Made by a program: the position numbers and the translations under genes. 36,725 bases of DNA from Oscillospiraceae bacterium. Its GTDB lineage: Bacteria > Bacillota > Clostridia > Oscillospirales > Ruminococcaceae. Positions 24,152-32,380 of the stretch are shown here, piece by piece; the stretch's first letter is position 1; each line of letters starts with the position of its first letter. The notes beneath the pieces are model-generated. The model searched no databases. It saw nothing but the letters and a program-made list of their open reading frames with translations, and was not told the origin of the DNA. The DNA is taken from contig WRJM01000005.1 in NCBI GenBank assembly GCA_009782265.1, forward strand, positions 1 to 36,725. The letters run 5' to 3'.

Positions 24152-27100
24152 ATGAAAAAATTTCATCATTTACATAGTGTAAGGAGAAATAAGCAAGCCG
24201 GTTTTACAATGGTTGAAGTGCTTGTTGTTATTGCGATTATCGGTATTCTTGCCGCCATTATTATGCCGATTATGACGGGTATGCTGAACCGTAGCAGACA
24301 GACCAGTCGCGAAAATACGGCAAGAACCCTGTATGTATCGGTGCAGAACCAGCTTACTAAAAGCATGCTGGAAAAAAATATCATGTCAACAGTGACGGGA
24401 TTTTTCTATGAACCTGACCCGTCGAACCCCGGTGAGTTTTTAAAAAATGCTGACGGCACTTATCAATTGAACACTCATAATGTTGTAAAAACCGAATTAG
24501 ACAATAACGGCGGAACTTTTCCTGCGGACGAGGTGCTTAACGGAAACGAGGATAATGTCCGGTACATAAGCAAGCCTGCCGATTACAGACCCGAAAACGA
24601 CCCCGACCCCAACGAAAACGAAACCAAGGCTTTATACAGAATCCTGCTGAACGGTTTTATTGAAAGAGAAGTATTGGACTGCGCGATTCTGATAGAGTTT
24701 AATGTCCGCACCGGATTGGTTATGTCCATCTTTTACGGAAATGCTGACCAAACAGAGTTTATATACGACGACATTGCTGATAACGACATCAATAACGTCA
24801 CCGGCTTGCGCGGCATGGATTATTTAGATACAGCCATTGCCCGCAGGCAGGGTTATTACGGCGCGGAAACCACCGGTGTTCCGCTTCCGCCTTTAAGCAG
24901 GGACGAAAATATTGTTAATATTTATGACGGAGCGGTTTATCCGCTGTTTACCTCTGCCGGCGTTAAGACAAACGTGCTTTATGCTGAGTTTTTATTATTA
25001 GAAGAAGCCGTCATGCCTTCTTATGAATTTAAATTGGTTGAAGCTGACACGGGAATTAATATTCCGGGTACAACACAAATCGTTGACCTCAGTACTGTAC
25101 CGACGAGCTTTACATTAAACGCGTCCGGACCTTCTATTTATCAGGATATTCTTAACCCGATTGAATTAGGCGGAGAAGATGTAAGCGATATATTCAACAG
25201 ATATATCTGGATTATTGATATAGCCGAGGGCGATATGTCCGCCGGAGAGGCTTTTGTGCACAGTATAGGCGATAAATACGGGATTACATGGGCGCAGAAT
25301 GTCCGTGTTTATTCGCTGAGGGACGGAAGCGATGAGGGCAATACTTCTCATACAGAAGCCAACACGCTCTTTTCCCGCGAGTTAGCTACCGATGAGTATG
25401 AAATTATATCGGCAAGGCACTTGAACAATATCCGTTTCCTGCCTGCCGACACATACAGGCAGAGAAAAGACATTGATATGAAACCGGCGTTCCATGAAAT
25501 TACTAATTTCGCACCCATAGAAAATTTCTGCGGAAGCTATTCCGGCATGAAAGGCTTTGCTGACCAGTATGTAATTGAAAACCTTGCAATAAGCGTAACA
25601 TCCGGCGACGGCGGGCTGTTCTCGGATAACAACGGTGTGATTCAGGGGCTTACCGTTTCCGGCGCGGATATAAAAGGTACAAACTGCGGCGTGATTGCCG
25701 CGGCGAATTCAGGTACAATCAGTAAAGTGAACGTCATAGATTCCAAAATCAGCGGACAAAGCGCGAGCGGGAACGCCGGCGGGATTACCGGCATAAATCA
25801 GCCCGGCGCGGAAATCAAGGACGTCTGCGTTATAGAGTTGAGTATATTAAACATGGCTGACAGCGCGGGCGGTATTGCCGGCAGAAACTACGGCGTCATT
25901 TCGTGCGCCGGCGTTGAAGAGTCCGAAATCAAATGCGTAGGTATAAATATAGGCGGTATCGCAGGCTACAACGAAGCCGGTGCGGAAATTAAGGACGTTT
26001 ATTTCCTCTCAACAAATTCTGTGGACTTAGCTTCAATCCCGATTGCGTCCAACGGCGGCGGCATTGTCGGGCAAAACAACGGCTTGATTACGGTTGCGTT
26101 TTACTTAGCGCCCGCGCCTTTTGACCCGGTTTCAGCGAATTATTATCCGATTGTGCGCAGCGGCGACCCCGGCGGGATTTTCGACGGTGCAAAATATACC
26201 GGCTGTTTCTTCTTAGCCGGCTATAAATATTCCACAACTTCGGGAATTTCATGGCCCACAACAAACCTCTATTACAACTGCTCTCCCGATGAATTCCATA
26301 TTTTCAACGGAAACACGGAAAACAACTGCACGTCCATGACTACAGATTTCATGGATAAAGAATGGATAAACTATGTTTACGGGCGCGAGCCTATTCCAAT
26401 CGGCGATGTATGTCCCGACTGCGGTAAAGACCCCTTAGACGAAAATGACCCCTGCGACTGTATCTACGTCAATCTTTCAAACTGGATACATGAGGGCAGT
26501 TATCCTTATCCTGTTTTAAGAACTTTAAAAACACCTGTAAAATGGGCAGAAGCCGCCAGCTCAAGAGACCAGAAAGAGAACGAAAATTTCGGAAAAGAGC
26601 TTAGCGAAGGGAATAAGGTAAAATCCGTAGATTTTAAAAACGGTGCTTTTAATCTGCCTTTCCAATACCCTACCGCTCCGATTTACCGTGATTTTTATAC
26701 GAACACAGATAACGGAAGCGGCAACTGGCTGGTTCAAAAACCCACGCCTTACCCGAGCGTTGACCCCGGCGTAACCGGTGCGGCATGGATGGGCGGAAGA
26801 ACTTTCTGGGTATATTTCAATCAGGATTATATTCAAGGCTGGCAAACCAGACCGGTTGACGGTACTTATACCTGTGTCCGTCCCAGCGGTGTGACTCGAT
26901 GCGCATACTATCCGACCGGCACAATGCCCAGCAATCATACCCATAACTCGTTTGAAAACAAATTCGGGGACAACACGAGGTCTAACGCCCATAACAGCAC
27001 TGACCACGGAATCGGTCAGTTTACATGGGAAGCAATCGAATATCAGCGTCCGAGCAATACCGCCGCTGACAGCCGTGCCCGTATTAATTATAACGGCAAA

Positions 27101-29716
27101 TATAATACAGGGGATACGGCATACGTTGAGCTTAACGCGGAGCTTGAAAGCACGATGTATCAGGTTTGTACAACCAGTCCGGGGCAAAGCTTCTATTACT
27201 CTTTCCACCACCTCACAAGAACCAACGGCACAAATAACCCCGGAGAGAAAATGAGCTTTTATCTCTCCCTCATCCCTACAGACCAAAATGAGCTGGTTAA
27301 AAACCAAGAGCAGCTTGCCGCACGCGACGCCGAGCTTGTGCTTATCAGACCCTGCTGGTCTCCCCGTTCACAGCCGGGCTCTAACCCCTCCGTAACGAAC
27401 GCCGCAAGCTACGCCCAAAACTCCCGTTTTTATAACCCTATCGCGGCAAATACCGTTGCATACGGAAATACTTATGTAGGAAGCCTTTATAAATATTGGA
27501 ACGATAAACCGGAATTTAATCAACTTGAAGGTCAGCCGCTTTCCGCGCAATGCAACTGGGGTACTAACCCTTACATCTATGATGTATGGATAGGGACTGC
27601 CGGAGCAGGAGACACCGGCACAAGAAGCGGTTTCGGCGTTACTTTCTGGTCAAATACGAATATTACGGCATTAAATTCAACCTCACACACCGGATTTGCT
27701 ACTCTTGACGCACTTTATCTTACCGCTCCGCAGGCAAAAACAAATACTTTCGCTTATTGGACGATTAATTACGGCTGGAAGAATTATTACGGTCAATATA
27801 CCGCTCCCACCAACCCCGGCGCGGAATATATCACCGTTGAGGGAACTTCAGTAACTACAAGAACCGAATTTGCTTTCCAGTCAAATACAAACAACCCTAC
27901 ACAGGGTAACTACTTAGCGGGTATAGACTTTAAAGCGCCTTCGTTCTTAACCGTCGGTAAATCCTTTAAGGATGAAAACGGAGATACTGCTTCCTTTGCG
28001 GAAGGCGGCGATTCTATAACCGTTGAACTGACCGTAAAAAACCTCGGTGAAGTGCCTGTTGATAATATTGTTATCACCGATAGGCTTGACCCCTACCATG
28101 AATATTTTGATTATATAGGGAATGTTACTGTAAAAAAAGGTAATTCAACTATACCCTTTACCTTAGGACCTGCGCCCGCCGACGTAAACTTATGGACTTT
28201 AACAGTTGACCTCAAAACTTATGACGAAGAAGGTGACGTAGATGAGAATGAAACGCTGGCTAAAGGCGAAACCATTACCGTTACATTTGAAATTAAAATT
28301 CGCGAGACCTGCCGGAGTGATTACAGTTTACCCACGCTGTTCTTCTATATTAAAAATCAGGGGAAGGTAACTTTTAAAGAAACAGAGTTCCGCAATCAGT
28401 ACCGCGACACAACTGAAGCTCAGCTTTATAACTATTCAAAAGTTGAAAAATTAAGCATATCCCCTGTAGAACTCGTTAAAACAGTGAGCCCGAGCATCAA
28501 CGGTCCGTTTGAGGTTACGCTTACGATTAAAAATGCATCGACAAGCGGCGAAGTCAGAAAAGGCTTTTTCACCGATAACATTCAACCCGGGTTCAGAATA
28601 TCGCAGGTAAAGCGCGACGGGGTATTGCTCGACAGCAGTAGTTTTTCGCGGGACGGCGATTCGCGTATTTCCGTTAAAAATATAGAACTTAATTCCGGAG
28701 AGACCACCACGATTACGTATAGGCTGGAATATTCCGGTCCGGGTTACGGAGCTTCAAATGCTTCCTATGATAAATATCCCGATTTCCGGTTTATCTATAC
28801 CGGCTCGGGTATTACGGAGGATGCAAAAGACTCATTCCCGCCGCAAGCGGTAGGATTTACCGTTAAAGTTCCCGCCGTCCCCGATGATTTCTATATAGAC
28901 GGTAATGATATGTTAAACATTACGCGTAAATCTAATTTCCACGCCGGTAACGCATTAGTTGCCGCCGGTTACACTTTGGAGTCCGAAGTAATGCTGTGCG
29001 ACCCTGCCGGAAATGTTCTTCCGTTCGGCGACAACGGTAAAGACGTAAACGGGCACTATATTGCGGATTATCCGGATTTCTTCGCACGTTTGAATAAAGC
29101 TACCAACTTGGTAGAGTTTGAGCCGAAAACCGCAACCGATTCCACTTTCTTACTGCACTATAGAATAAAACTGACCGCAATTTCAGAAAAAACCACAGAA
29201 GACGACGATTATAATATTGTGCTTAATTCTCCTGTGGCAACGGTAACAATCCACTACGTAACCGACACGCTGGTGTACTACGAGCAGTATGACGACGGAG
29301 AATTCAGTTACGGCTTTTACGCAGGACCGGGCGTTTCTGTTCCGAGAGTTTTACAGAACGAAGAAATCATAGAGAGCGGGTATGCTGTTCTCAGCGCAAG
29401 CGAAATTTCCTTCCCGGGTTACAGTTCGCCTTATGTGAACGGCTTATATGTGAATATTGTCAGCAAAAGCGACGAGCCGGCAGATAATTTAAGCTTAGTC
29501 TCTGTAATGTTTAAAGGCGACCTTATCGGAAAATACCACCCGAACTTTGCTAAAGCGCTGTATTCGCCAACTGCGGACAATGCAGGAAATACCTTTATTA
29601 TCCGTTCATTCCAGCAATTATCGAATATTTTGAAGTTAGAAGAAGGCGGATTAGACACGACTACGCTAACCTTTACACCTGAAAACGGCATGGACCCCTT
29701 TATGCCGCCGCCATAA
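24152..29716 (+). CDS. Giant prepilin-type adhesin (1854 aa)
   Basis: The protein starts with a short basic leader and a class III prepilin signal: cleavage is predicted after Gly17 in QAG/FTMVEVLVVIAIIGIL, with Glu at +5. Such signals need a PilD-type peptidase. The pilin stalk (about 18-90) is followed by a mixed region, then GLUG-like beta repeats at about 480-650 (GTISKVNVIDSKISG, GGITGINQPGAEIKDV, GGIAGYNEAGAEIKDV). A Cys module CPDCGKDPLDENDPCDC lies near 755. A large Trp/Tyr-rich domain at about 830-1265 is unrecognised. Two DUF11-like Ig-type repeats (about 1267-1390 and 1436-1540, with VELTVKNLGEVPVDNIVITDRLDP) precede a C-terminal region ending in MPPP. I choose the ATG after GGAGGGG; the ORF-track start is 81 bases longer. 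It probably sits at a pilus tip or on the surface as an adhesin. Confidence 0.85.
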   Translation: MKKFHHLHSVRRNKQAGFTMVEVLVVIAIIGILAAIIMPIMTGMLNRSRQTSRENTARTLYVSVQNQLTKSMLEKNIMSTVTGFFYEPDPSNPGEFLKNADGTYQLNTHNVVKTELDNNGGTFPADEVLNGNEDNVRYISKPADYRPENDPDPNENETKALYRILLNGFIEREVLDCAILIEFNVRTGLVMSIFYGNADQTEFIYDDIADNDINNVTGLRGMDYLDTAIARRQGYYGAETTGVPLPPLSRDENIVNIYDGAVYPLFTSAGVKTNVLYAEFLLLEEAVMPSYEFKLVEADTGINIPGTTQIVDLSTVPTSFTLNASGPSIYQDILNPIELGGEDVSDIFNRYIWIIDIAEGDMSAGEAFVHSIGDKYGITWAQNVRVYSLRDGSDEGNTSHTEANTLFSRELATDEYEIISARHLNNIRFLPADTYRQRKDIDMKPAFHEITNFAPIENFCGSYSGMKGFADQYVIENLAISVTSGDGGLFSDNNGVIQGLTVSGADIKGTNCGVIAAANSGTISKVNVIDSKISGQSASGNAGGITGINQPGAEIKDVCVIELSILNMADSAGGIAGRNYGVISCAGVEESEIKCVGINIGGIAGYNEAGAEIKDVYFLSTNSVDLASIPIASNGGGIVGQNNGLITVAFYLAPAPFDPVSANYYPIVRSGDPGGIFDGAKYTGCFFLAGYKYSTTSGISWPTTNLYYNCSPDEFHIFNGNTENNCTSMTTDFMDKEWINYVYGREPIPIGDVCPDCGKDPLDENDPCDCIYVNLSNWIHEGSYPYPVLRTLKTPVKWAEAASSRDQKENENFGKELSEGNKVKSVDFKNGAFNLPFQYPTAPIYRDFYTNTDNGSGNWLVQKPTPYPSVDPGVTGAAWMGGRTFWVYFNQDYIQGWQTRPVDGTYTCVRPSGVTRCAYYPTGTMPSNHTHNSFENKFGDNTRSNAHNSTDHGIGQFTWEAIEYQRPSNTAADSRARINYNGKYNTGDTAYVELNAELESTMYQVCTTSPGQSFYYSFHHLTRTNGTNNPGEKMSFYLSLIPTDQNELVKNQEQLAARDAELVLIRPCWSPRSQPGSNPSVTNAASYAQNSRFYNPIAANTVAYGNTYVGSLYKYWNDKPEFNQLEGQPLSAQCNWGTNPYIYDVWIGTAGAGDTGTRSGFGVTFWSNTNITALNSTSHTGFATLDALYLTAPQAKTNTFAYWTINYGWKNYYGQYTAPTNPGAEYITVEGTSVTTRTEFAFQSNTNNPTQGNYLAGIDFKAPSFLTVGKSFKDENGDTASFAEGGDSITVELTVKNLGEVPVDNIVITDRLDPYHEYFDYIGNVTVKKGNSTIPFTLGPAPADVNLWTLTVDLKTYDEEGDVDENETLAKGETITVTFEIKIRETCRSDYSLPTLFFYIKNQGKVTFKETEFRNQYRDTTEAQLYNYSKVEKLSISPVELVKTVSPSINGPFEVTLTIKNASTSGEVRKGFFTDNIQPGFRISQVKRDGVLLDSSSFSRDGDSRISVKNIELNSGETTTITYRLEYSGPGYGASNASYDKYPDFRFIYTGSGITEDAKDSFPPQAVGFTVKVPAVPDDFYIDGNDMLNITRKSNFHAGNALVAAGYTLESEVMLCDPAGNVLPFGDNGKDVNGHYIADYPDFFARLNKATNLVEFEPKTATDSTFLLHYRIKLTAISEKTTEDDDYNIVLNSPVATVTIHYVTDTLVYYEQYDDGEFSYGFYAGPGVSVPRVLQNEEIIESGYAVLSASEISFPGYSSPYVNGLYVNIVSKSDEPADNLSLVSVMFKGDLIGKYHPNFAKALYSPTADNAGNTFIIRSFQQLSNILKLEEGGLDTTTLTFTPENGMDPFMPPP

Positions 29717-29724
29717 AAATTGTT

Positions 29725-29761
29725 TTCGTGTTTCTCCTGCCGCAGGCGGGGGAAACACGAA
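29725..29761 (+). repeat. 17-bp-stem GC-rich hairpin (copy 2) inside the pilin operon
   Basis: TTCGTGTTTCTCCTGCC and GGCGGGGGAAACACGAA form a 17-bp stem with a GCA loop. Two pairs are G-U on the plus strand and would be A-C on the minus strand, so the fold is kept in the plus transcript. It matches the element at 19162 in stem length, loop length and GC core, and lies between the giant pilin and the next gene, where it could stabilise or attenuate the mRNA. Confidence 0.82.
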
Positions 29762-29791
29762 GTAATGAATTAATAAGGAGGGCAGGAATAA

Positions 29792-30763
29792 GTGAACAAA
29801 CGAAAAAGAACCGGAAGAGCCGCACGGCTTTTAGACAATAAAGGCGAATCGTTAATCTATATATTCTCAATCATGCTTTTTCTTATGATTATCTGTTCGT
29901 CAGTGGTGACAGCCGCTATCGCCAACCACGGTTATCAGGTTAAGCAGTACGAATACAATCAAGCGATTATATTGGATGAATCCATCCATAAGAACATCAT
30001 GTACAGCCTGCAAATCGACCCGTCTGATTCTTCTCTGCTGTCAAGACAGCTTGCTGAAGCATTATATGAAATCAGAGGCGGAAATCCCTTTTCCCCTGCC
30101 CGTTTAGGAACGATTGAACTTAATTTAAGCATGGTTTCCGGTACGCCCATTGATTTATACAATGACGGGAGCATTACGCTTCAAAGCGTAGAGCTTTCCT
30201 TCCCTGAGCAGCATGTTATTATCAATCCTTCATCGCCCGCACAGTACCAATTGAAACAGGTGTTAGACCCCCGTGTTGTTTGCAATAATTGCGACGGGCA
30301 AATATTTCCTGTCCCCGCAGACCCTCTTGATGCATGTAATTGCGGAAGTCCGATTCCCATCCCTGACAACGAAAATATGAAAAAAGTATTGGAGTTTATT
30401 ACTCCCAACGGTGAAAGAAGACCTAAAACAATAAATATTATCTCGTCAATGATTGTTACTGTTGTAATTGATGCAAACGGCAAAACGATTATATCAAGAG
30501 CCTATTATCAATATTCCGGCGGAAAGCTTTCAGACGACCCGATTAATTATTACGAGCGTTGTCATAACGATGAAGATATTTTATCCCCGACACACGGACA
30601 ATGCATTGTTTTAGATGAACATTCCTGTGATGTTTGCAGAGGGGGTACAGATTGCGGTATTTCATGGCATTACATTGATTGCATTGATGAAAATGACGAT
30701 AATATGGTATTTACTCATTTCGGAAGATGGGAGTTGATTAGATATGAAACGATTGAAGCATAG
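29792..30763 (+). CDS. Pilin-like protein with Cys modules
   Basis: The 323-residue product starts at GTG behind AAGGAGGGC. A basic leader ends in NKG, followed by ESLIYIFSIMLFLMIICSSVVTAAI, which looks like a prepilin processing site, but the +5 residue is Tyr rather than Glu. Minor pseudopilins of the GspK or PilX kind similarly lack Glu5. The rest is secreted and includes Cys module VCNNCDGQIF...PLDACNC at about 165-190. A second cluster of seven Cys lies between about 255 and 300 (CHNDED, CDVCRGGTDCG, YIDC). Its 'PLD...CxC' part matches the module in the giant pilin upstream. The gene overlaps the next by 20 bases. Confidence 0.75.
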   Translation: MNKRKRTGRAARLLDNKGESLIYIFSIMLFLMIICSSVVTAAIANHGYQVKQYEYNQAIILDESIHKNIMYSLQIDPSDSSLLSRQLAEALYEIRGGNPFSPARLGTIELNLSMVSGTPIDLYNDGSITLQSVELSFPEQHVIINPSSPAQYQLKQVLDPRVVCNNCDGQIFPVPADPLDACNCGSPIPIPDNENMKKVLEFITPNGERRPKTINIISSMIVTVVIDANGKTIISRAYYQYSGGKLSDDPINYYERCHNDEDILSPTHGQCIVLDEHSCDVCRGGTDCGISWHYIDCIDENDDNMVFTHFGRWELIRYETIEA

Positions 30764-31100
30764 ACACCGCCTGATTTCTAACAAGGGCGAGCTTATCGCG
30801 GAAACCATGGTCAGCTTTATGATTTTGGCTATGCTGTTTGCGGCTGTCCTGATGTGTTTAAATTTCGCGCTGAGAGTAACAGGGCGGTCTATACGCGATT
30901 CAAGGGAATTGCAGGAAGATGTTGTAAACCCTACTTTATTAACGCAATACGGCGGCGATGAAGAAGATGTTATCATCTTTTTTGCTTATGACGACCCTGT
31001 GGGAGCGGGCATAAAGAATGCTTCGCATACAACTTATTTCTACGAAAACGACGACGGCGACTACATCGTAAGGGGTTTTTCTCCTGACTTTGAGTTTTGA
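30744..31100 (+). CDS. Minor pilin-like protein (118 aa)
   Basis: The product has a clear prepilin signal: leader ...RLISNKG, then ELIAETMVSFMILAMLFAAVLM, with Glu at +5 after the predicted cleavage at Gly15. The short globular part (about 75 residues) contains QYGGDEEDVIIFFAYDDPVG and ends in FSPDFEF. In type IV pilus systems proteins of this size are usually minor pilins that help start or cap assembly. The ATG lies inside the end of the preceding gene and has GGGAG nine bases upstream, so translation is coupled. The globular domain is too small for a major pilin of known type, though this is not decisive. Confidence 0.78.
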   Translation: MKRLKHRHRLISNKGELIAETMVSFMILAMLFAAVLMCLNFALRVTGRSIRDSRELQEDVVNPTLLTQYGGDEEDVIIFFAYDDPVGAGIKNASHTTYFYENDDGDYIVRGFSPDFEF

Positions 31101-31119
31101 GTAAGGAATGGTTATATTT

Positions 31120-31647
31120 ATGAGAAAGTTATCAAATTTAAAAAGTAAAAAAGGCATGACGTTAGTCGAGCTTTTAACGGGCATTGCCATGCTTTCTTTC
31201 TTGATGATTATGATTACATCGATTTTAATGCCGACGTCCAGAGTGCAATCCAGAGTTATTGACCTTGCGGAGATGAACACGCTGCTTGACAATGTTTCCA
31301 ACCCTATTATAAAGGATTTATCAAGTGCAACAAGCGTAGTGCCCGGGTCAATGATATTCGGAGCAGATGATTTAGTCAGGATTCCTATTGGCAATACTTG
31401 GGTTGAGTATACGGTTGACCCGGCAAGCGGTATATTAATGAGAGAAACGAACAGGGACGGGGGCGTTTCCCGCTTTGTGCTTTCGCCGGCTTATTACAGA
31501 AATAAAAGCATCACTTTCGCCGTTACGGACGCCGGTTTAACTTCCGGAACAGGGTTTATTTTAACGGTTATTATTTTATCCGATACCGGAGAGGAATTGG
31601 CAGACAGGAGTTATGCGATTAAACCGCTTGCGGTTAATTCTTATTGA
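31120..31647 (+). CDS. Minor pilin-like protein (PilW/GspJ-like layout)
   Basis: The protein carries the prepilin motif KSKKG/MTLVELLTGIAML with Glu at +5 and a hydrophobic helix to about residue 38. An extended stalk and a beta-rich globular part follow (VRIPIGNTWVEYTVDPASGILMRET, SITFAVTDAGL, FILTVIILSDTG). The layout, with a 'value printed, then ...YxxxxxxxILxRxx' strand pair, is like GspJ/PilW pseudopilins. I use the second ATG, which has TAAGGA 12 bases upstream; the ATG at 31108 overlaps its own ribosome binding site. It is the last gene of the four-pilin operon, followed by an inverted repeat and a terminator. No pilus assembly genes follow. Confidence 0.78.
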   Translation: MRKLSNLKSKKGMTLVELLTGIAMLSFLMIMITSILMPTSRVQSRVIDLAEMNTLLDNVSNPIIKDLSSATSVVPGSMIFGADDLVRIPIGNTWVEYTVDPASGILMRETNRDGGVSRFVLSPAYYRNKSITFAVTDAGLTSGTGFILTVIILSDTGEELADRSYAIKPLAVNSY

Positions 31648-31667
31648 TTGTTAAATAATTAAATATA

Positions 31668-31765
31668 GTTAATTAACTTAGAAAATGCCCAATAAACAGG
31701 CATGAAAAGCTTTGATATATGGGTTTTTATGCCTGTTTATTGGTGCAATTTTCAAGTTAATTTAC
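31668..31765. repeat. Long imperfect inverted repeat after the pilin operon
   Basis: Arms of about 36 bases are related: a perfect 15-bp core CCAATAAACAGGCAT with its complement and outer parts GTTAATTAACTT versus AAGTTAATTTAC. They flank a ~25-base spacer. The size and structure suggest a MITE-like insertion or a long-stem transcript end. The small ORF of the track here (31712..31936) is a by-product. Confidence 0.7.
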
Positions 31766-31768
31766 TAT

Positions 31769-31797
31769 AAAACGCTGATATATTTATCAGCGTTTTT
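31769..31797 (+). terminator. Terminator of the pilin operon
   Basis: AAAACGCTGATA and TATCAGCGTTTT form a 12-bp stem with a four-base loop, continued by TTATTTTT. It lies about 120 bases after the last pilin gene. Confidence 0.85.
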
Positions 31798-31830
31798 ATT
31801 TTTGACGACTTTCCGCTTTATTTTAATTTT

Positions 31831-31985
31831 GATGGAATATCCCCGCTATAACAATTTATCGCCTCTCCGTAAGGGAGAAGCGATATTGCGTGTCGCGGCT
31901 CGCGACCGCCGCACGGGGATTTATAAAGATAATTAAACCCCTTTTAATGGAATATCCCTGCTACCTTTAGTATAGCAGGGATATT
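31831..31985. repeat. Repeat-rich intergenic DNA, two ATGGAATATCCC units
   Basis: GATGGAATATCCCCGCTAT and AATGGAATATCCCTGCTAC start two related units. The first contains hairpins TCGCCTCTCC/GGGAGAAGCGA and a GC-rich TGTCGCGGCTCGCGACCGCCGCA. The second is a 13-bp hairpin (31951-31985). No credible gene is present. It looks like a decayed dispersed-repeat cluster between the pilin operon and the tRNA gene. Confidence 0.6.
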
Positions 31986-32004
31986 GTCAGCGGCGACCCG
32001 CCGC

Positions 32005-32091
32005 CGGGGAAGAAGGGAATTGAACCCTTGCGCCCTTTTACAGACCTACTCCCTTAGCAGGGGAGCCCCTTCACCGCTTGGGTACTTCCCC
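32005..32091 (-). tRNA. tRNA-Ser (anticodon GCT)
   Basis: The minus strand folds as a class II tRNA: acceptor GGGGAAG with CTTCCCC, D-arm CCC/GGG, anticodon arm CTCCC-CTGCTAA-GGGAG, a long variable region and T-arm AAGGG-TTCAATT-CCCTT. The anticodon GCT reads AGC and AGU. The long variable region is diagnostic for Ser, and the sequence is close to what I recall of Bacillus tRNA-Ser(GCT). CCA is not encoded. The variable stem is weak, mainly wobble pairs. Confidence 0.95.
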
Positions 32092-32127
32092 AATCAAACA
32101 GTGATAAACAATGGTAGCGCAAATTAC

Positions 32128-32156
32128 ATTTTATCACAAAAAACCGTGCTTGTCAA
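32128..32156 (-). promoter_or_regulatory. Promoter of tRNA-Ser
   Basis: Minus-strand TTGACA, 17 bases and TAAAAT place the transcription start about 30 bases before the mature tRNA 5' end. Confidence 0.8.
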
Positions 32157-32207
32157 GCATTAATTTTCACTTTTCACCTAAAATTTAGTTAATACGCCCG
32201 AAAACAC

Positions 32208-32236
32208 TTGACAATGTTAATAATATACTTTAAAAT
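32208..32236 (+). promoter_or_regulatory. Promoter of rny
   Basis: TTGACA, 17 bases and TAAAAT lie about 145 bases before the rny start. The two promoters, for tRNA-Ser and rny, diverge with about 50 bases between their -35 boxes. The predicted ~138-base rny leader has no obvious riboswitch. Confidence 0.8.
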
Positions 32237-32380
32237 AAAAGGTGATATGCTTGTATAAATTGCCCGTTTAGTTAGCAGGGATAATTTTTAATATAAAGCA
32301 AATCAACATTTTTTCAACGCCGTAATTGCCTATTTTCCGCAGTTGCCGCGTTTAAGGATACAAAAAGGAGGATGCAGCCA

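Noticed and set aside
26561-27307. 248-aa minus-strand ORF inside the giant pilin gene
   Set aside because: The plus-strand frame is continuous and protein-like; the antisense frame is a by-product.
31712-31936. 74-aa hydrophobic plus-strand ORF
   Set aside because: It runs through an inverted repeat, a terminator and repeat units and has no ribosome binding site.
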